Positions 49,395 through 63,700 are shown, counted from the stretch's first letter. The stretch is 64,000 nt of DNA from Onchocerca volvulus (GCA_000499405.2 HG738138.1:12083208-12147207); one strand, 5' to 3'. A program made the numbers and translations. The notes: a model not told the origin generated them from the sequence alone.

Positions 49395-51626
49395 TAAGGT
49401 TTTCCGTGCAATTTTTTTGTTTGATGAGTGCTTGTATTTCAGATTAGAACAGTGAAAAACTTTAAAATTTTTGAATAATTCAGGGTGACAATTAGTTAGG
49501 CGAGTTTCTCGCAAATTTGCCGACATTTTATGAAAATTCCGGAAATATAGACGAAATCAGAGGGAGAAAAGAAGATATTTGAAACTGCTGATTTTTTTTT
49601 CTCTCCCTGTTATGATAAATATGTCAATAAAATTCTTAAGGAAAATTCTCTGCACGAATTCGAATCAGGTATCGGGATGAGATCGACTTTTAGCACGTAG
49701 TGATGAGAATAAATATATTATAAACGTTTTGAAAATTCTTCAAGGACCGTTTTTCTGCGCAATGCGGAAATCATTCAGTTCAATACTAGCTCCCGAAATT
49801 TGTTTTATTATAATTTTTTGAAAAAACATATCTGATAAAAGGTGAAATTTATGCCTTAAATAAAAGGAAAACCAAGCCCAGTAAATAATCAAACAAAAAG
49901 ATTTGATTGGATTGTTCGCTACTTTTCAAGAATACTCAAGATAAACAATTTTGATTCCTTTCTCGAATCACAAATTTTTCAATCATAAATTCTTGAAAAT
50001 ACATACAAATTTTTTAAGCTATCTTATATTTTGAGATAACTCTTCTAAGCGATTCCATTCTGTTCATTATTACGAATTTGCAAAAATTTAATAAAATGTT
50101 CATAAAGGAAATCAGGTCTATTCTCCAGCAGACATATCATCTGTCTTTTTCTCTGTTTGATTGATTAATCCATCTGGACTTATGAGTCAAAAAACATCGT
50201 TGTAATATCTGTGGCATACATATACCTATATCTAAGGAGTTGGTCCCTTCAAGTATTCCCAACGAACTAACAGATAGCGTAAGGTTAAGTGCTGAAGAAA
50301 CAAAAAATAATCAAGTAATCCTTCCAGTTTTAAAATGTTAAAACAACTCGCCGAAAAAGAGAAATAAAGGACTGGGGCAACACTAGCCGCCTTTTCCTGA
50401 TATTTGAAAGAAAAAAAAAAAAAAAACCAACACATTTGATTTGCTTTTTTCTTTTTTTTGTTATCGATAAGGGATATTGCTATGCAAAGTACTAGCCATT
50501 TATTGGAAACGTAAAAATAGTTTTTAGGCAACTCTGTTTGTCGTTCTTTTAATTTAGATTTTTTTACGAAATTTATTGGTTCAATTACAATAAAATATAT
50601 TGAGCAATTTAATGTGGAACGAGTTTGAGCATTAAGAAAGAATTATTTAATTGCAATTGTGAATTCATTTAGAAGAATTTGCCTAGTAAATTTAGAAAGT
50701 AATGAGATTTCTTAACTTCAAGAATCAGTAAACTATTCATTTTCTCGGATTGATTACCTTCAGTTAACAATCAACATCGAGTAAACAAAATGAATCAGTG
50801 TTGTTTTTTTTTCCCCTTTTTCCGAGTTAATCACAAGGTAAATTTATTATATTATTTGGACTCTGCAACCAACAGCTGTAATCGAAAAATATGCAAAAAA
50901 CTTTTCTTAAATCAACAAAATAATTAATTTAATGATTTAAAATAATGATGAATTTGCTGATACAAAATGCTGCGAAAGGTTAATGGTTTCTGGGAATCGA
51001 TCATTGTGATTTCGAATCGGCAAACAGAATTCATGTAATTCGTAATTCCAAAGGTTTATTAATCAAAGCTTTATTTTTAGATTCAGTTTTTCAAATAAGT
51101 AATTTTAATCGAACCATTGAAAACAATAAGCAGAGATCAGAGGGACTGCATGATATAGATTTTCATTTTCAGTATTGCAGTTTAAATGATATCCAAATAA
51201 ATAATGGGCATCCGAAACTATAAAAAAGCAATGAGATTAGCGATTTTTTTTCCTTGATTAATCATTTAATGAAATTCAAAAATTACGTTTAAAAAAATTA
51301 TATGGATGAAACTTTTTATTGCACTGATTAAATGTCTTACTTAAATTAATTTAATCGTACTTACAGACAGGTAATGTTAAAACAAAAAAAAAAAAAAAAT
51401 TGGGAAGAATTGCTTTATTTCATCTGATAGTTTTGTAATCCAATCAAAGCTATTGAATGACCGATGCAAGGCATACTGAACTCAAGTTTGATACTTTGAT
51501 GAGGTTGGTCCGGTCGTACGTTATTCTGCATTGATTGCAAAGAAAAGAGGAGAAACCTGGAGAAATCTCAGAATATTCACTGTTATAGCAACCTGACGAG
51601 TGCTAAAACAGCAATAACTAACAAAA

Positions 51627-51760
51627 ATGAAAAAAAAGTGAAAACAAAACAAAAAATAATTTGAAAATAAATTCAAAAAAAGAAAAATTGAAAATAGATT
51701 TTAAAAAACTGAAAATAGACCGAAAAAACTGAAAAAAAAACCTGAATGAGGTAGAAAAAA
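51627..51760. repeat. A-rich block of GAAAA/GAAAAT units
   Basis: Irregular repeats of GAAAAT(A)A and CTGAAAA(T)A on the + strand make a low-complexity purine tract. The opposite strand gives a Phe/Ser-rich chance frame. Confidence 0.6.
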
Positions 51761-53151
51761 AAATTTTTAAAAATGAAAACATCAATGCAGCACACGTCAA
51801 TGTATGATTGTCTCTAATTTTTGCTTTTAATTGAATTTAAAAATGAAATAACGAAATATTCGGAATTTGACTGATTATTCAATTATCAATTACTAGAACT
51901 AGTACGACCAGAAGTATTATTTCATTAATTATAATTCATAATTATCATTCGAGACTGATTGCTTTTACAATTTCCTCATCCTTCCAAGTAAAAGCCAAAA
52001 GAGAGAATTAAACTAAATTTTTTTAAAAAAAAAAAAGGCAAGAAAAGGAGGAAGAAGTTAACTTATCATTTAGCCTATCGTTATGTATCGGGAAAACTCT
52101 GGAATCGTGATAATGCATTTGCGACCTGAGGAATATAATACATTTTTCAAGCTAGAACATTGAAACCAATTGTTATACTATTCAATTTTTCTGCTGCTGA
52201 AATATTAGGGAGCATAAGTTTAATCAAGCTTAATCGCTTTTGTCATTATCACTAAATTATCGCCACACTACGATATAAATCTTAATGCTATGTTGTGTTG
52301 TACACAGATTACTGCAATTTTCAGTTCGCTTTTTTCCAAATTTCATAAACATTTATGAAATTTCAATTTCCACATTTTCTTCGTCTATCAAACCATCAAA
52401 GTTTTTTGTGGCCAGGTATCTCAAAATCTGAAATTTCATGAGTTTTTTTTTTCCTCTCGAAATTTTGTCCTAATGAAAAATATTTATTATTTGCATGATT
52501 TCATTTTTGTTAGTATATCAATTATGTGTCTAAATATATGAAATATATCGAAATAAGTTGCTTTGGCCACAAAAAACCTAGTTATCACTTGAAAGATGAT
52601 TTAAACACATTTCAAAAAGGGTCTAACTAAAACATACGATCCTTATATTTATACAAAAATAATATATTCCGAAAATAATATATTCCAGTAATGAAAATTG
52701 AATGTTCAAAATGGAAGGTTTGGAATTAACAAATGGAGTCATTGTGAGAGTAATTCAAATATTATGGGAATTGTGAAGATGACAAAAATACAAGATGCGA
52801 TTGATTGTGGCATAACAAATATGATAACTTCGATGAAAATTTAATAAACAATTCATTGATCAAAAGAAAGTCGAATCATGGGAAAATGATAACAGAATCA
52901 ACCAATATTCATCAGTAAATTCACCGGTAGTCTTGTTATTCAATTGACAACATTTTACGGTAGAGATAAATCAAAAAATTATCAGACGGAGCGATTTTCA
53001 CTTTGGAAATCATAATTTTTTCGCATTCAGATTTGGTTTTCGTTCATCATCTTTAAATCTGAATCGATACATTTTCATCCTGATTTAAATTTGATCTCAC
53101 TTTTTGCAAGGATTTTTGAAAGTCTTTTATTTACAAAAAGATGCATGTGTC

Positions 53152-53175
53152 TATATATATATATATATATATATA
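53152..53175. repeat. TA dinucleotide microsatellite
   Basis: A perfect alternating TA run of 24 bases, immediately upstream of further TA stretches near 53200. Confidence 0.9.
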
Positions 53176-53223
53176 AACAAAAAAAAACAAGCACTAAAAT
53201 ATATATATATAATTGTCTAAAAA

Positions 53224-53297
53224 TGTGTGATTATAATAGTCTGAAAATACTTTTTTATATATATATAAAAGCATTTTTAGACTATTATAATCATACA
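53224..53297. ncRNA. Long AT-rich inverted repeat (hairpin); RNA role unproven
   Basis: The 27-base arm at 53224-53250 (core GATTATAATAGTCTGAAAAT) pairs with 53271-53297 (core ATTTTTAGACTATTATAATC) with about four mismatches or G-U pairs. The 20-base loop TTTTTTATATATATATAAAA is largely self-complementary, so the whole 74 bases can form one hairpin. Size and near-perfect stem resemble a microRNA precursor or a tiny fold-back element. I recognise no known microRNA seed, so the type label is provisional. Confidence 0.35.
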
Positions 53298-53894
53298 AAA
53301 AAAAAAAAATATGTATATTCATTCATTAGCAAAAATATTTAATTATTAAAATAATGGAATTTCCTCCATAATTTTATCAGATTCGTCTTCTTTGAAAAAG
53401 AAATATTTGTTTCTCTTTCTTTTTTTGAAAGAATGTATGCAATTTATTATAGTCTCAAATAAATAATTTGAAAACAAATTTCAAAATAAATAATTAATTA
53501 GTAGAAAGTGACATTATTATATCAAAAATATTAGTAGAAAGTGATAGGATTTAATTTTGTTCTTCAGATAGAGAATTTCAAGTGATCTATCAAAGAAGGA
53601 TTTATTGTCTGATTCATTCAGCAAATAAAAATTCCTATCAGCTGATTCGTGTCATTGGAAGATATCCCAAATAATACGGCATGTATTACAGCTTAGCTGA
53701 TCTGGAACTTGCAAAATTCTTACACCCTTCATGATTTTGACTGATTCCTGGAATAAAATTAAAAATTAAGATTTATTTTTAAAATAATATCATTCATGTC
53801 AACAATTGTAAGTTTGCTAGTAACAATGAACAAAAAATATACATTATGTCATAGGTTGTTTTTGTCTATATGTAGAATGTATAGAATTATAGTA

Positions 53895-56800
53895 TTAATC
53901 ATTGCTAAAATTTAAATTGAAATTTAAAAGTAACGAACATTTGAACAAATAATCCTTATCAATTTGCATATAATCGTTTCGTCGATTATTTCGATTTGTT
54001 AATTGCCATGAAAAGGGTAAAGAGTTGAAACGATTAGGATAATAGAAGTCGTTATATGATCGAGTTTCCTTGATCTTATTATGACTATAAGCATTGTCCG
54101 ATGGTTGAAGTGATTTTGAAGCCAAGTTCATCTTGAATTTCATCTCGCTAGGAATATTTTCTATTGCTCGGATAATATAATTGGCTCCATAATTATTGTC
54201 CCAGTATATGGTACCTTTAACTACGTAACGTATACAAAATTCACATGTTGCACCAATCTGAAATGATAATTGAAAATGATTGAATCAATCTTTGATACTA
54301 TATATCATCTGATGCACCGTAATTTATTTTAAACTAAAAAAAGAATTGAACTCTGTCTCTTATTTCGAAGAGCGAATTGGTTTTACAGCTGCAAATAGGT
54401 CGATATTGAGATTAGGTAATAGGATTATAATGAAACCAGAACAAGTAATCAAATATTTAATTGGTAATAAATAAGAATTCATAATACCGGGAAATCGATT
54501 GGAAGTGAAATGATAAATGTGAATTTATCAATAGCGCCATTTTCAACAGAATTTGTATATCTTCCTGCTGTTTCGATATTTGTTCTCCAATTATCTACAG
54601 TATATCGAACATATACCTGAAAAATGAAATTGAAATACATAAACAAACTGTTTGATGCAACGTAAATGAGAGAAAAGAACCTAAAAATAAAATATTTTGG
54701 TTAAATAATAATACAAAATAAAAATATAAGTAACAAATATTTTTTTGGTTTTCAAGATTTAAGAAATTTAGCTTTAACATAATTTAGAATTTGAAAATTT
54801 AAATTTCAAATCAAATATTCACTACATTCCAATAATCACAATTGGAATTGCAATGTGTAATATAATGAGGAAATATTGAAAATATTATGTGATTGTGTAA
54901 ATAAAGTTCTCGAAGATTGCTTGCTTATAAAACCAGCTGTTTATTCTATTGTCTAAACTCATTAATTTTGACCGATTAATTCTAACCTACAAAAGCTTCA
55001 TAATATGTTTCCTGGATATATTTCAACTTTCAGAATTATGGCTCATTTTATTTTGACACTATCCGTTTTTTGCTGGCCAGAAATTGTGATAAAATTATCA
55101 GATCAAAATTTTTTGATGATTACTTGAAGAACAAAAAGAAAAGAAGAATTCCGCAATTTTCTAAAAACTTTTTACTGCTTATTAATTTATCAAATAGATC
55201 CACGTAATTATATCTTCCCTTCAAGAAAAAAAGAGTCATTTTAAGAATGTTAAAATATTGAAATTCTCGAAAAAAAAAAAGAACATCTGGCGGTCTAATT
55301 AGCATTAACAAATACTGACATTACAAAACTTTTCAATCAAAAGATACTGAAGAAGAAAAGAAAAAAAAAAATAAATTGTGTAATGTTACAATTTGAAATG
55401 CTTAGTTCACATTGCTCATTTATTAATATAATGTCAATTATTGTCGGTTGATGAAGGATGTTAAATTGTAGAATTGGGATTCAATCCATATTTCAGTTAT
55501 ATTAAAGGTAATGCTTTTCTTAGGTATGAGAAAGGTTTGCTTATTAAATGAGATATTTGCTGGAATTTTTGAAGTAACAATACATTTGTTATTTGGTTTT
55601 ATCATTAATGAATTGGAGAAAAATTATTGATAAAAACGTGAAATTTTAATAATTCATTTAAATTTTTATGACTTATCATTTATCTTTTTAATTATCCAAA
55701 TTCAATTAATCAATTATTTCGATAATTTAAAATTAAAAACTTTGATTTATTAGTTGATAAATTGTAAAGTTAAAAATTTCTCATGTAATTAATTAACCTG
55801 TTTTTCATATGCGATATTGGAGACATTAATAGTACCAATGATATTCATATCGACAAATTTAACACATTGTAAACAAACGGATTGAATGCGTGTCAAATGG
55901 CTGATTTCTGCATCAGTACGTTCTTGACATTTTACTAAGCTTAGTATAACATTTTGTGGGCGTTTGATAATTTTGGTAGCTAATGGAGAAAATTTGGCAC
56001 CAAATTTCTCTAATCTGGAAATTGTAATGTTTTAAAATTTAGCAAAATTGCAAAGTTAGGAAAATTTATGAAAAGGTTACCAAATGCTAGTAGATTCATT
56101 GAATAAAATTTAAAATTTTTGCATTTTACAAAATTATTATTGAAAGAAAAGTAAATTTATTTGGATAAATCAAATGCTACATACTATAAATAAATGTCAA
56201 GTTACAAAAAAATTTAAATATTATTTTAGCACATACTCAATTGAAAAATCATTTGCTTCGTAGAAGTTTTGATGAACAAGATCTAAACCAAATGAATCCG
56301 CGAAATGCACCGTTTTACGTGTGCTTAAATTTTTCGTGGAAGATGAACGCAACGCTGATCGAAGCGATTTTGAACGTATCATTCTAAACAACTACGGCAT
56401 TAAGCAATTTTTAAAATCTTAATAATTTATGAAAATCTTTATCAATTTATAATAGATTTATTATTACTCAAATTATTTTATAAGATAAAAAAAAAAGAAA
56501 AAAAGATAGTGCTATATCAGAAATTAACACTTTACAAGTTGTTTCCTTTTTCGATAGTAGATTGCATATTATCATCGGATGAAAAACCAGAATCATCATT
56601 ACGTATGCGTTTGAATGGTTCTGCAGAGGGAGGCGATGATTCCTTGGATGTCTGCAAAAAAGATTTTTTTTTTTTTAGAAATAAGATTTCAAAATATTTA
56701 ATAATTCAAGAAAGTGAACTGAATTTTATAATTATAATCAAAAGAAAAAATGAGAAGGAAGGAAGAAATTCGTAAAATTCATAAATTGGAAACAACAATT

Positions 56801-57016
56801 CGCAGGAAAAATTCTGATAAAACTAACATCAATTGTCCAGAGTACTTTATCAGCCACATGATTGTTGTCAATTTGTAGTTTTAGCTCAAGCAGACTTTGA
56901 TGGTTAATTTTAGTAATGAGTGATTGCAAAGTAGTTTGTTCAGAATATGGTCTAACATCAATTGCCATCGAATGCAGATTCATTGCCATTTTTTTACCAG
57001 TCATAATAGTATTCAT
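53895..57016 (-). CDS. PPP1R3: PPP1R3-type glycogen-targeting subunit of protein phosphatase 1
   Basis: Regulatory subunit that brings protein phosphatase 1 to glycogen, so that glycogen synthase is activated and phosphorylase turned down. Exons: 56828-57016, 56536-56651, 56237-56383, 55798-56014, 54488-54616 and 53895-54257; all phases chain to 386 aa. A PP1-docking RVxF-type site, KTVHFADSFGLDL, lies near residues 125-137, preceded by a Ser/Arg-rich stretch. The CBM21 domain covers about residues 190-300, with VKFVDMNIIGTINV, VYVRYTVDNWRT (a sugar-binding type Trp), GATCEFCIRYVV and YWDNNYGANYII. The family's usual order, RVxF then CBM21, is kept. The first 100 residues and the last 85, which are Asn/Tyr-rich and end NFNLNFSND, are not recognisable and are probably lineage-specific. 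Start ATG at 57016 is preceded by stops. It cannot be assigned to one vertebrate paralogue. Confidence 0.9.
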
Positions 57017-58796
57017 AGTCTAGTTTTTATTTTTCTTTTCGATTTTTTTTTTTTTTTTTAATGATAGAATTATTGAGAAACAATAAATTTCAATAATAAC
57101 ATTCCGAATTCTAAAATAGAAACACCATATAATCGTTTTTTTCTTTTCATCACTTCATTAAACATAACGTGAGTCATCCGAATCAATTAAGTAGTAAAAA
57201 TTAAGGGATTTTTTGATGTAAAAATAAGATAAATGAACAATTATTTAGAGCAATATTAGTGAAAATATGATGGTATATAACATATGTAACTTTTCCAACT
57301 TGACAGAAATTCTAAAAAAGAAAAAAAAAAAACTTGGAAAAAGATGATAGTTTCACGTATCTTCGAGAATTTGTTTCGCCAAAAAAAGAACTTTTTTTTC
57401 TTCCAAACAAAGTGTCTCACCCTGTTTTCTTTCAAAATATCATCATCTCAATAGCTCTTTTTCTTTTTTTTTTTTTTTTTTTTTACCACAACAAACTTGC
57501 CGAGAATATTCGGAGGAAGAAAAAAAAGCTTCGACGAAACTTTTTTGTTTGGTAAGAATGATTTGACAAAAATAAGTGTGTTGTCAGTGGATGCTATCAT
57601 GGATGATATTCTTAATTTATCATTTTGCTGTTACGTTTTGTTTTTGTTCCAATATATTATTTTGTACGGGAAAAAAATTGTTTTATCGATATAATTGATA
57701 AAATAATTGTAATTATCAATTATAATTATTATATGATAGCAATTCTTTCATTATGAATTAATGCTATCTGTATATGTTTTTTTTTCATCAATTTACATCA
57801 ATAATAAATAATAAAACTTGAATTATTAAATTATTAATATCCATGTATTCATATCAGTGTCATAGATGAGATCACCAATGATGCTTGCAAGTAATCAAAT
57901 TGTTTTTTAAAAATTAATAATAAAAAGAGTACGAGAAAAAAAGTAATAGTATACGTTATGACAAAGTTTATTCTCTAGAATTCATGATTTTTAAAGTATT
58001 GAGATTCTCAATTTCATCTTTTCACTTCATTTACAGCTATCTCTTTTTTTTCTTATTTCTTTCCTGTCCATTCAACTCTAAAGGCGATTGATTTTCAAAA
58101 AACCAATTTTTCAACTTCCTCCTTGAAAAATCATTGAAATTAGTAAATAGTCTATGCTTGGTGCTAATCATTCTTCAAACTATATCCAGCAGCTGTACTT
58201 ATTCGAAAAAAAGGAAAAAAAAAAGAGAAATCTTTTATACCACCGTGTTTTCCTTTTGTTTATCTCAATTAAATAAATTTAAGAAAATAATTCTAGAAAA
58301 TTATAAATTCCAAGTCCTTTTAAATGATAAAGCTCTAGAAAATTAACGTTTAATTATATCAGATATTCTGCAATTAAGATAACAAAATACATTGATTGAT
58401 TGAAACTCAAAGAGTAATGTTAGAATTATTAACTTAACTTATTTATTAAAATTATTGGTGTACTAGTTGATATTTTGAAATTTATAATGCATATCTTATT
58501 ATCAAATCATTTATGGCTTAAAATTTAAATCCAATAATGATAAAAGGAAAAAAGAAGAGAGAACTTACATCAAAAAAGAAAGTTCATTTAACTGAGCCAA
58601 GTACGAAAGAAAAATAAAACGACACGAATGATAGTACAGAATGTAACTTAATTACCAGTTTAACATTTTGTAATAGTTATTTTCTTAACGACTCTAAGGA
58701 ACTTCCCAAATGTTGACCTAGTGCATTTCCAATATTTTGAGGTCATTTTTCATTCAAAAATTTATAGAGATAGATAAATGACCTTATAATAGCCAA

Positions 58797-58840
58797 GTGT
58801 GTGTGCATGTGTGCGTGCGTGTTTACGTGTGTATATGTGT
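58797..58840. repeat. GT-rich imperfect microsatellite
   Basis: Interrupted GTGTGTG/GTGCGTG units over about 44 bases, similar in style to the one at 12088-12130. Confidence 0.75.
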
Positions 58841-60393
58841 TCTGGATGAATTGAAAAATAGAAAAGCTTAACATATTTCTATTTGTCGGTAAACTGGTTT
58901 CTTTTTTTATTCGATGGTTTTTAACTTTTTTTTTTTGCCCTTCAAGATTTATGTTATAGAATTTGAAATTATACTTTCAGTTGTTCAATGTGTAACATGC
59001 AAAATACAATTGGAATTTGAATTTTTCAAAATCTTTAAACAAAGAAGAACTGTCATATATTATAAGTTTTAGATTTTTTTACAAAAGATTCAAAGAGAAG
59101 AATTCCTATATTAAAGAAAAAAAAATACCATATACATAATATTTAGCAATATATGAATATTTAATAATTTGAAGTAGTATAAGCAATGCTTTTTGCATTA
59201 TTTACAAAAAGGCAAATTTAGGAGAGAAAAAGAAAAGTGGAAGTCTTGAGAAGAATTTTGATTACTAAATAAATTGTTTGTTTATCACATCATCTTACAT
59301 CATTTTAAATAAATTTTCCAAGAGGAGATGGGGAAAAGAAGTTAAGAATAAATTGATTTTTATGATTTAAGCACTTGAGAAATGCAATAAACAAAGCAAT
59401 TTAATTAGTGACAACATCACTGGAAATCTCCGTCATGACTGGCTTAAAAATTTTGCAAAAACAAGTACCGTATACAATTTTACGTGATTTAAATCTATGG
59501 TATTACTTTTTCTTTATTTATTCAACAAATTTTTAATACTGAGGATTTATTTAACAAACTGATGTTTGCAATATTTAAAAAAAAAAAAACTAATTGTAAA
59601 ACTCATTTCCGTTAAAATTTCAACAGCTAAACAAATAATTTTGAGTAACTATCCTATTTAGCCGTAAAAAAGAATAATTGTAGTCAGAAGAATTTTTATT
59701 TCTATGCGATAGTTTATGTCTAAAAAGCTTGAAATCAAAAATGATCATCTGAATCTGGTGATGAGTTATTATCTTAATTTAATTAATTTACAAGGAATTT
59801 CAACATCATACATTCATTAGCTTAATTACTGAAGGTCAAACTCAAATGTGTTTGCTATCCTACAACAAATTGAATCCAAATTCTAATCTGCTGTCATCAA
59901 ATAACTAATGTGATAAGTGGGCATAATGATGACAAGTGATAAACTAATGTATTTTTCTAAAACTTGATGATATTCTTGACAATTTTAGCGATCAAGAAGA
60001 TAAGTGGAAGAAAAAAAGAAATAGTACAATGTGCATGTTATATTTAGATTCAATAAATAAATTTCACATGATGTTCTAGACGAATCATTCCAAGAGAACC
60101 ATTGGTCATTGATCAAGCGATACATGTTTACATGCATAAATTACCGTGTTTACATGTGAGAAAACATGAGATGGTTATTTCATTTAAAAATTGATTTGAT
60201 TCAAGAATGAAAAAAAAAGAAAAGAAAATGTGAATTAATCATTAATGCAAAATTAAATTTTCGATATTACAGATCAAAACATGATATAGAGAAAATTGTG
60301 CTGCTCATTTCAAGCATTTAATTAATCAATAAAGTAGCAAATAGGGTAAAATTAAGGAAAGCATTAAATAAAACAAAAAATGACACATCAATA

Positions 60394-60760
60394 ATGTCTG
60401 ATGAAGAAATTGGTTTACCAGTTGATATAAATGAAAACAGTGATGACAGTTAACTTAATCATATGTTACCCATAATTATTTTTTATCAATTCCTTACCTA
60501 ATCATTCACCTCAGAAATCGCCACAAAATGATGATAGAAGGAAGCTAACTGATGCAGCAAAGGAAAGATTAAAAGATGTGAAATTTAGAGTAGAACGTTT
60601 TTAAACAGGAAAAAGTGCAATGAAAAAATGTACGGAAACAAATCGAAAAAAGTGGCACTGAAACATTATCGGGAGCAGTTGTCGAGAATCTGTTATCCAA
60701 CTTTTTATTTTCACCGGAACTAAATCAGATTTTTTATCCTATACCAAATTATCATTAGCA
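60394..60760 (+). pseudogene. Possible small decayed gene, family unknown
   Basis: Three coding-like pieces lie close together in three different frames. 60394-60448 starts ATG and reads MSDEEIGLPVDINENSDD. 60515-60604, after a TCAG acceptor, reads KSPQNDDRRKLTDAAKERLK and on to a TAA. From 60624 a third frame reads NVRKQIEKSGTETLSGAVVE and NLLSNFLFSPELNQIF to a TAG near 60760. The acidic start and amphipathic helix-like later parts look like a real small nuclear protein, but splice phases do not fit and a TGA interrupts the third piece. A pseudogene is the best reading; chance is not excluded. Confidence 0.3.
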
Positions 60761-63700
60761 ATATTTTATCATTTATATGGATTAAAAATAAAATCCAATA
60801 CATTTTCTACAATCATAAAAATTATATTTCAGAGTAAAACTTACTTATACAGCTTATTTTCCCAACTAAGGTATAATGAATTTTAAAAAAAATAAGCATT
60901 TTATTTCAATTTAAAAAAGAAATGAGCATTTTAATTCATTCATTTTCCTATCAAATGTTTGAAATATTGAAGAAAAAAGTAAACAAAATGTCAAAAAAAA
61001 AAAAAATTTCGAATAACATTTTTGCCCTGTCTGATTTGATACTATAAGATAATTGCGGCAATGTTGTTTTCGATGGTTAGGAGAGATAAAAAAGAAAAAA
61101 TATAACAGTGAATACTTGATGATAGCATATCATTCAAAAAAAGCCCATAAATAATCATTTGTTACATTTTCACGCTTATCATTTTACACAATCATGCAAA
61201 CGTATCTAATGATAAAGAAAGAAATCATTTAGAATCATTTCATATTTTCAGAATAAAACAAGATATTCACATAGCATGCAAAACATTCTAAAAGTAATAT
61301 TCCATATGACGTATAACTTATGTCACGTAAATAACTCAATTTTATAAAGGCAAACTTTGTTATGATATAGTCCTGATTGATTTATCATTCAGAAAAATAT
61401 CGAGCAAAAAAAATTATTGGACAATTAGTTATAATTAAGAATTTATAAGCACTACTGATAATTATAACCAAATTTAACAGCTTTTAATACAATCAATAAA
61501 ATGAAGAATGACAAAAAAAAAAAAAGAAGATTGAAATTGTAAGCTAAAATGTGAAATTTTTAAGACACCAAAGATCACACTGTGTCATGGACGGTTCAAA
61601 TGGTGAGTTCCTTCACCATCTGTTGATAATGATAGCAAAGTACATTAACGGTTGGTCCATAGACTTTTCATTCCTCTCGAAAATCTTTGATAAATTGACG
61701 TCGAAATATTCTTAATTTTTTTTTCGCTTCCAATTTCTCAATTTTATTGCGACTCGTTTTTTTCCTTTTTTTTTTTTTTTTGATAAAAAAGTTTAACGAT
61801 TTCTAAATTTATCACTTATACGATTTTCACAAAAATTTAGATTGATAAACAACTGCATAAAATTTTTGGGGATTCTCGCTGGTTTTTCTTCCTATAACTT
61901 TTTATTTTTTTCATTTTTTGCTTTTTAACTTTTTCAATAATGAAGAATGGTGTATGCCTTGCATAGCTTATCATACTGATTTTTCTCATTTCCTGAAAAA
62001 AAAAGGTTCATAATGTTTAACCATTCAATCTTTTCGTTTGATGCAAATATTGGATAATAAATGATTAGAATAATCTAAGTTTTAGTTAGCTAAACAATTG
62101 TAAACGTAAATTTTTATCAGTTTATCTGATAATGATTGCATAATTGATGTATATCACATTATTATTTTAACATTTACCCAATTATTACCATTTCATTCTA
62201 TGTAAATAAAAAAAAATTTCGTTTTTTCTTTTTAAAAATAAATTTTATGAATTTCTCTGAAATATTTACTTTCCTTTTTCATGTCAACAGGAAAAAATTT
62301 ATCCAGAACGAAGTGATATAGTTAGTAGAGATAAGATTTATTAGTTAGTTTTATTTCCAATGATTAAAATGCTCATACATTAATTTGACACTAACTGTTA
62401 TGAAAAATAAAATTATAAGCATAAAATACATTCAGTTTGTTTTTTTTCTTTTGTTTCTTTTTTCCTTTTCAGAAAAATTGTTTCATTTTATTTCTAATTT
62501 GTTTTGATTAGTATCAATCAGTTTAGACAGAAACATTTTCTATTTGTTTACTTTCAAATGAAAATTCAAAAAGGTTGTTGCCATTGTTGGTTTTACTTGT
62601 TCAGAATTAATATCATTCATTTAGATACGAACGTTTTTAAAAATTATGATTACAATTGGCATTTGTTCAAAATGATACCATTAAAATATTTCAACATTAA
62701 ATACTTTTCCTTTTTGCTATTTTAATTTTGATATTCATTGCAACATTTTGTCTTTTTATTGTCTAACAAATATATGGATGGAAAAATTTTTTAGACATTT
62801 CAAAATGAAGGGAAAAAATTAAAAAAAAAAAATGAAACTTCGAAATATGAAAATATTAATTGTTTTTCTCTTCAAATAATTTTCCATGAATATTAAGCAA
62901 GAAATTATTTAAGACTCTAATTTACGAATCATTTTAAGATTAAAAAAAGGCTATTAACTGAAGTTACAAAAAGTTTGCTATTTTGTTGAAATATTAAGTA
63001 ATTTTTAACAAGGAAGGTTGAAATTTGATAATGATACAGAAATACAGTTAGAAGAAAAGTAAAAATGATCGAGAATTTCGGAGTATTTTTAAATATTTTA
63101 AAACAAAATTACCATATTTTTGGAAAGAAAAAAATGAACAATACATGCAGCTATTTTTGTAGCAAAACCTTTAAAAAAAAAAAAAAAAAAAAAACATGAG
63201 GAAGCATTTAAAAAGAAAAAAAAGTAGGAGTAAATTCGGAGATCTAATATGACCCATAAATACTAGTTCTTTTAATTAGGTCTGGTGAAATTAATACAAT
63301 AGAGAAGATTGGAGGAATGATGAGAGATGAAGAGAAAAAAAGAACCAAATAAATAATATTTTCCAATTATCAGATATAGTTTATCATTTCATTTTTTGCA
63401 CTACCCTTTTAAAATATTTGTTCACTGTAATCACATAAATCTATTTAATTTTATTATGGCTATCTAAAATGAAAGACTTGTACGGTAAAAAAAAAAGAAA
63501 AACGATTTAATCAAATGTAAGTGATCAAAGCTCAACTTTCTGTATTTCTTGAGTGAAAAATGATTCTTTTCGCAAAAAAAAAAAGAAAAAAAAGAAAAAA
63601 AGTACAGGATGTAATAGAATAAACAAATTTTAAAGAAAGCACCAATTAATTTCATAATCTTCTCATTTATTATTCTTTTTTTTTTCAAATTTAATTTAGA

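Larger units (their letters stand above)
48899..53894. other. Non-coding interval upstream of REXO4
   Basis: Contains a possible decayed coding fragment at 49066-49394, an A-rich GAAAA block at 51627-51760, a TA microsatellite at 53152-53175 and a long hairpin at 53224-53297. The open frame on the plus strand at 48594-49004 overlaps REXO4 exon 1 and its flank and has no family. Nothing else is supported. Confidence 0.6.

Noticed and set aside
51742..51760. TGAGGTAG, resembling the let-7 seed
   Set aside because: The bases after it are an A run, the rest of the mature sequence does not match, and no stem is present.
57334..57694. Two overlapping plus-strand frames
   Set aside because: They span poly-T and poly-A tracts, have a poly-Phe run and a basic run, and show no sign of conservation.
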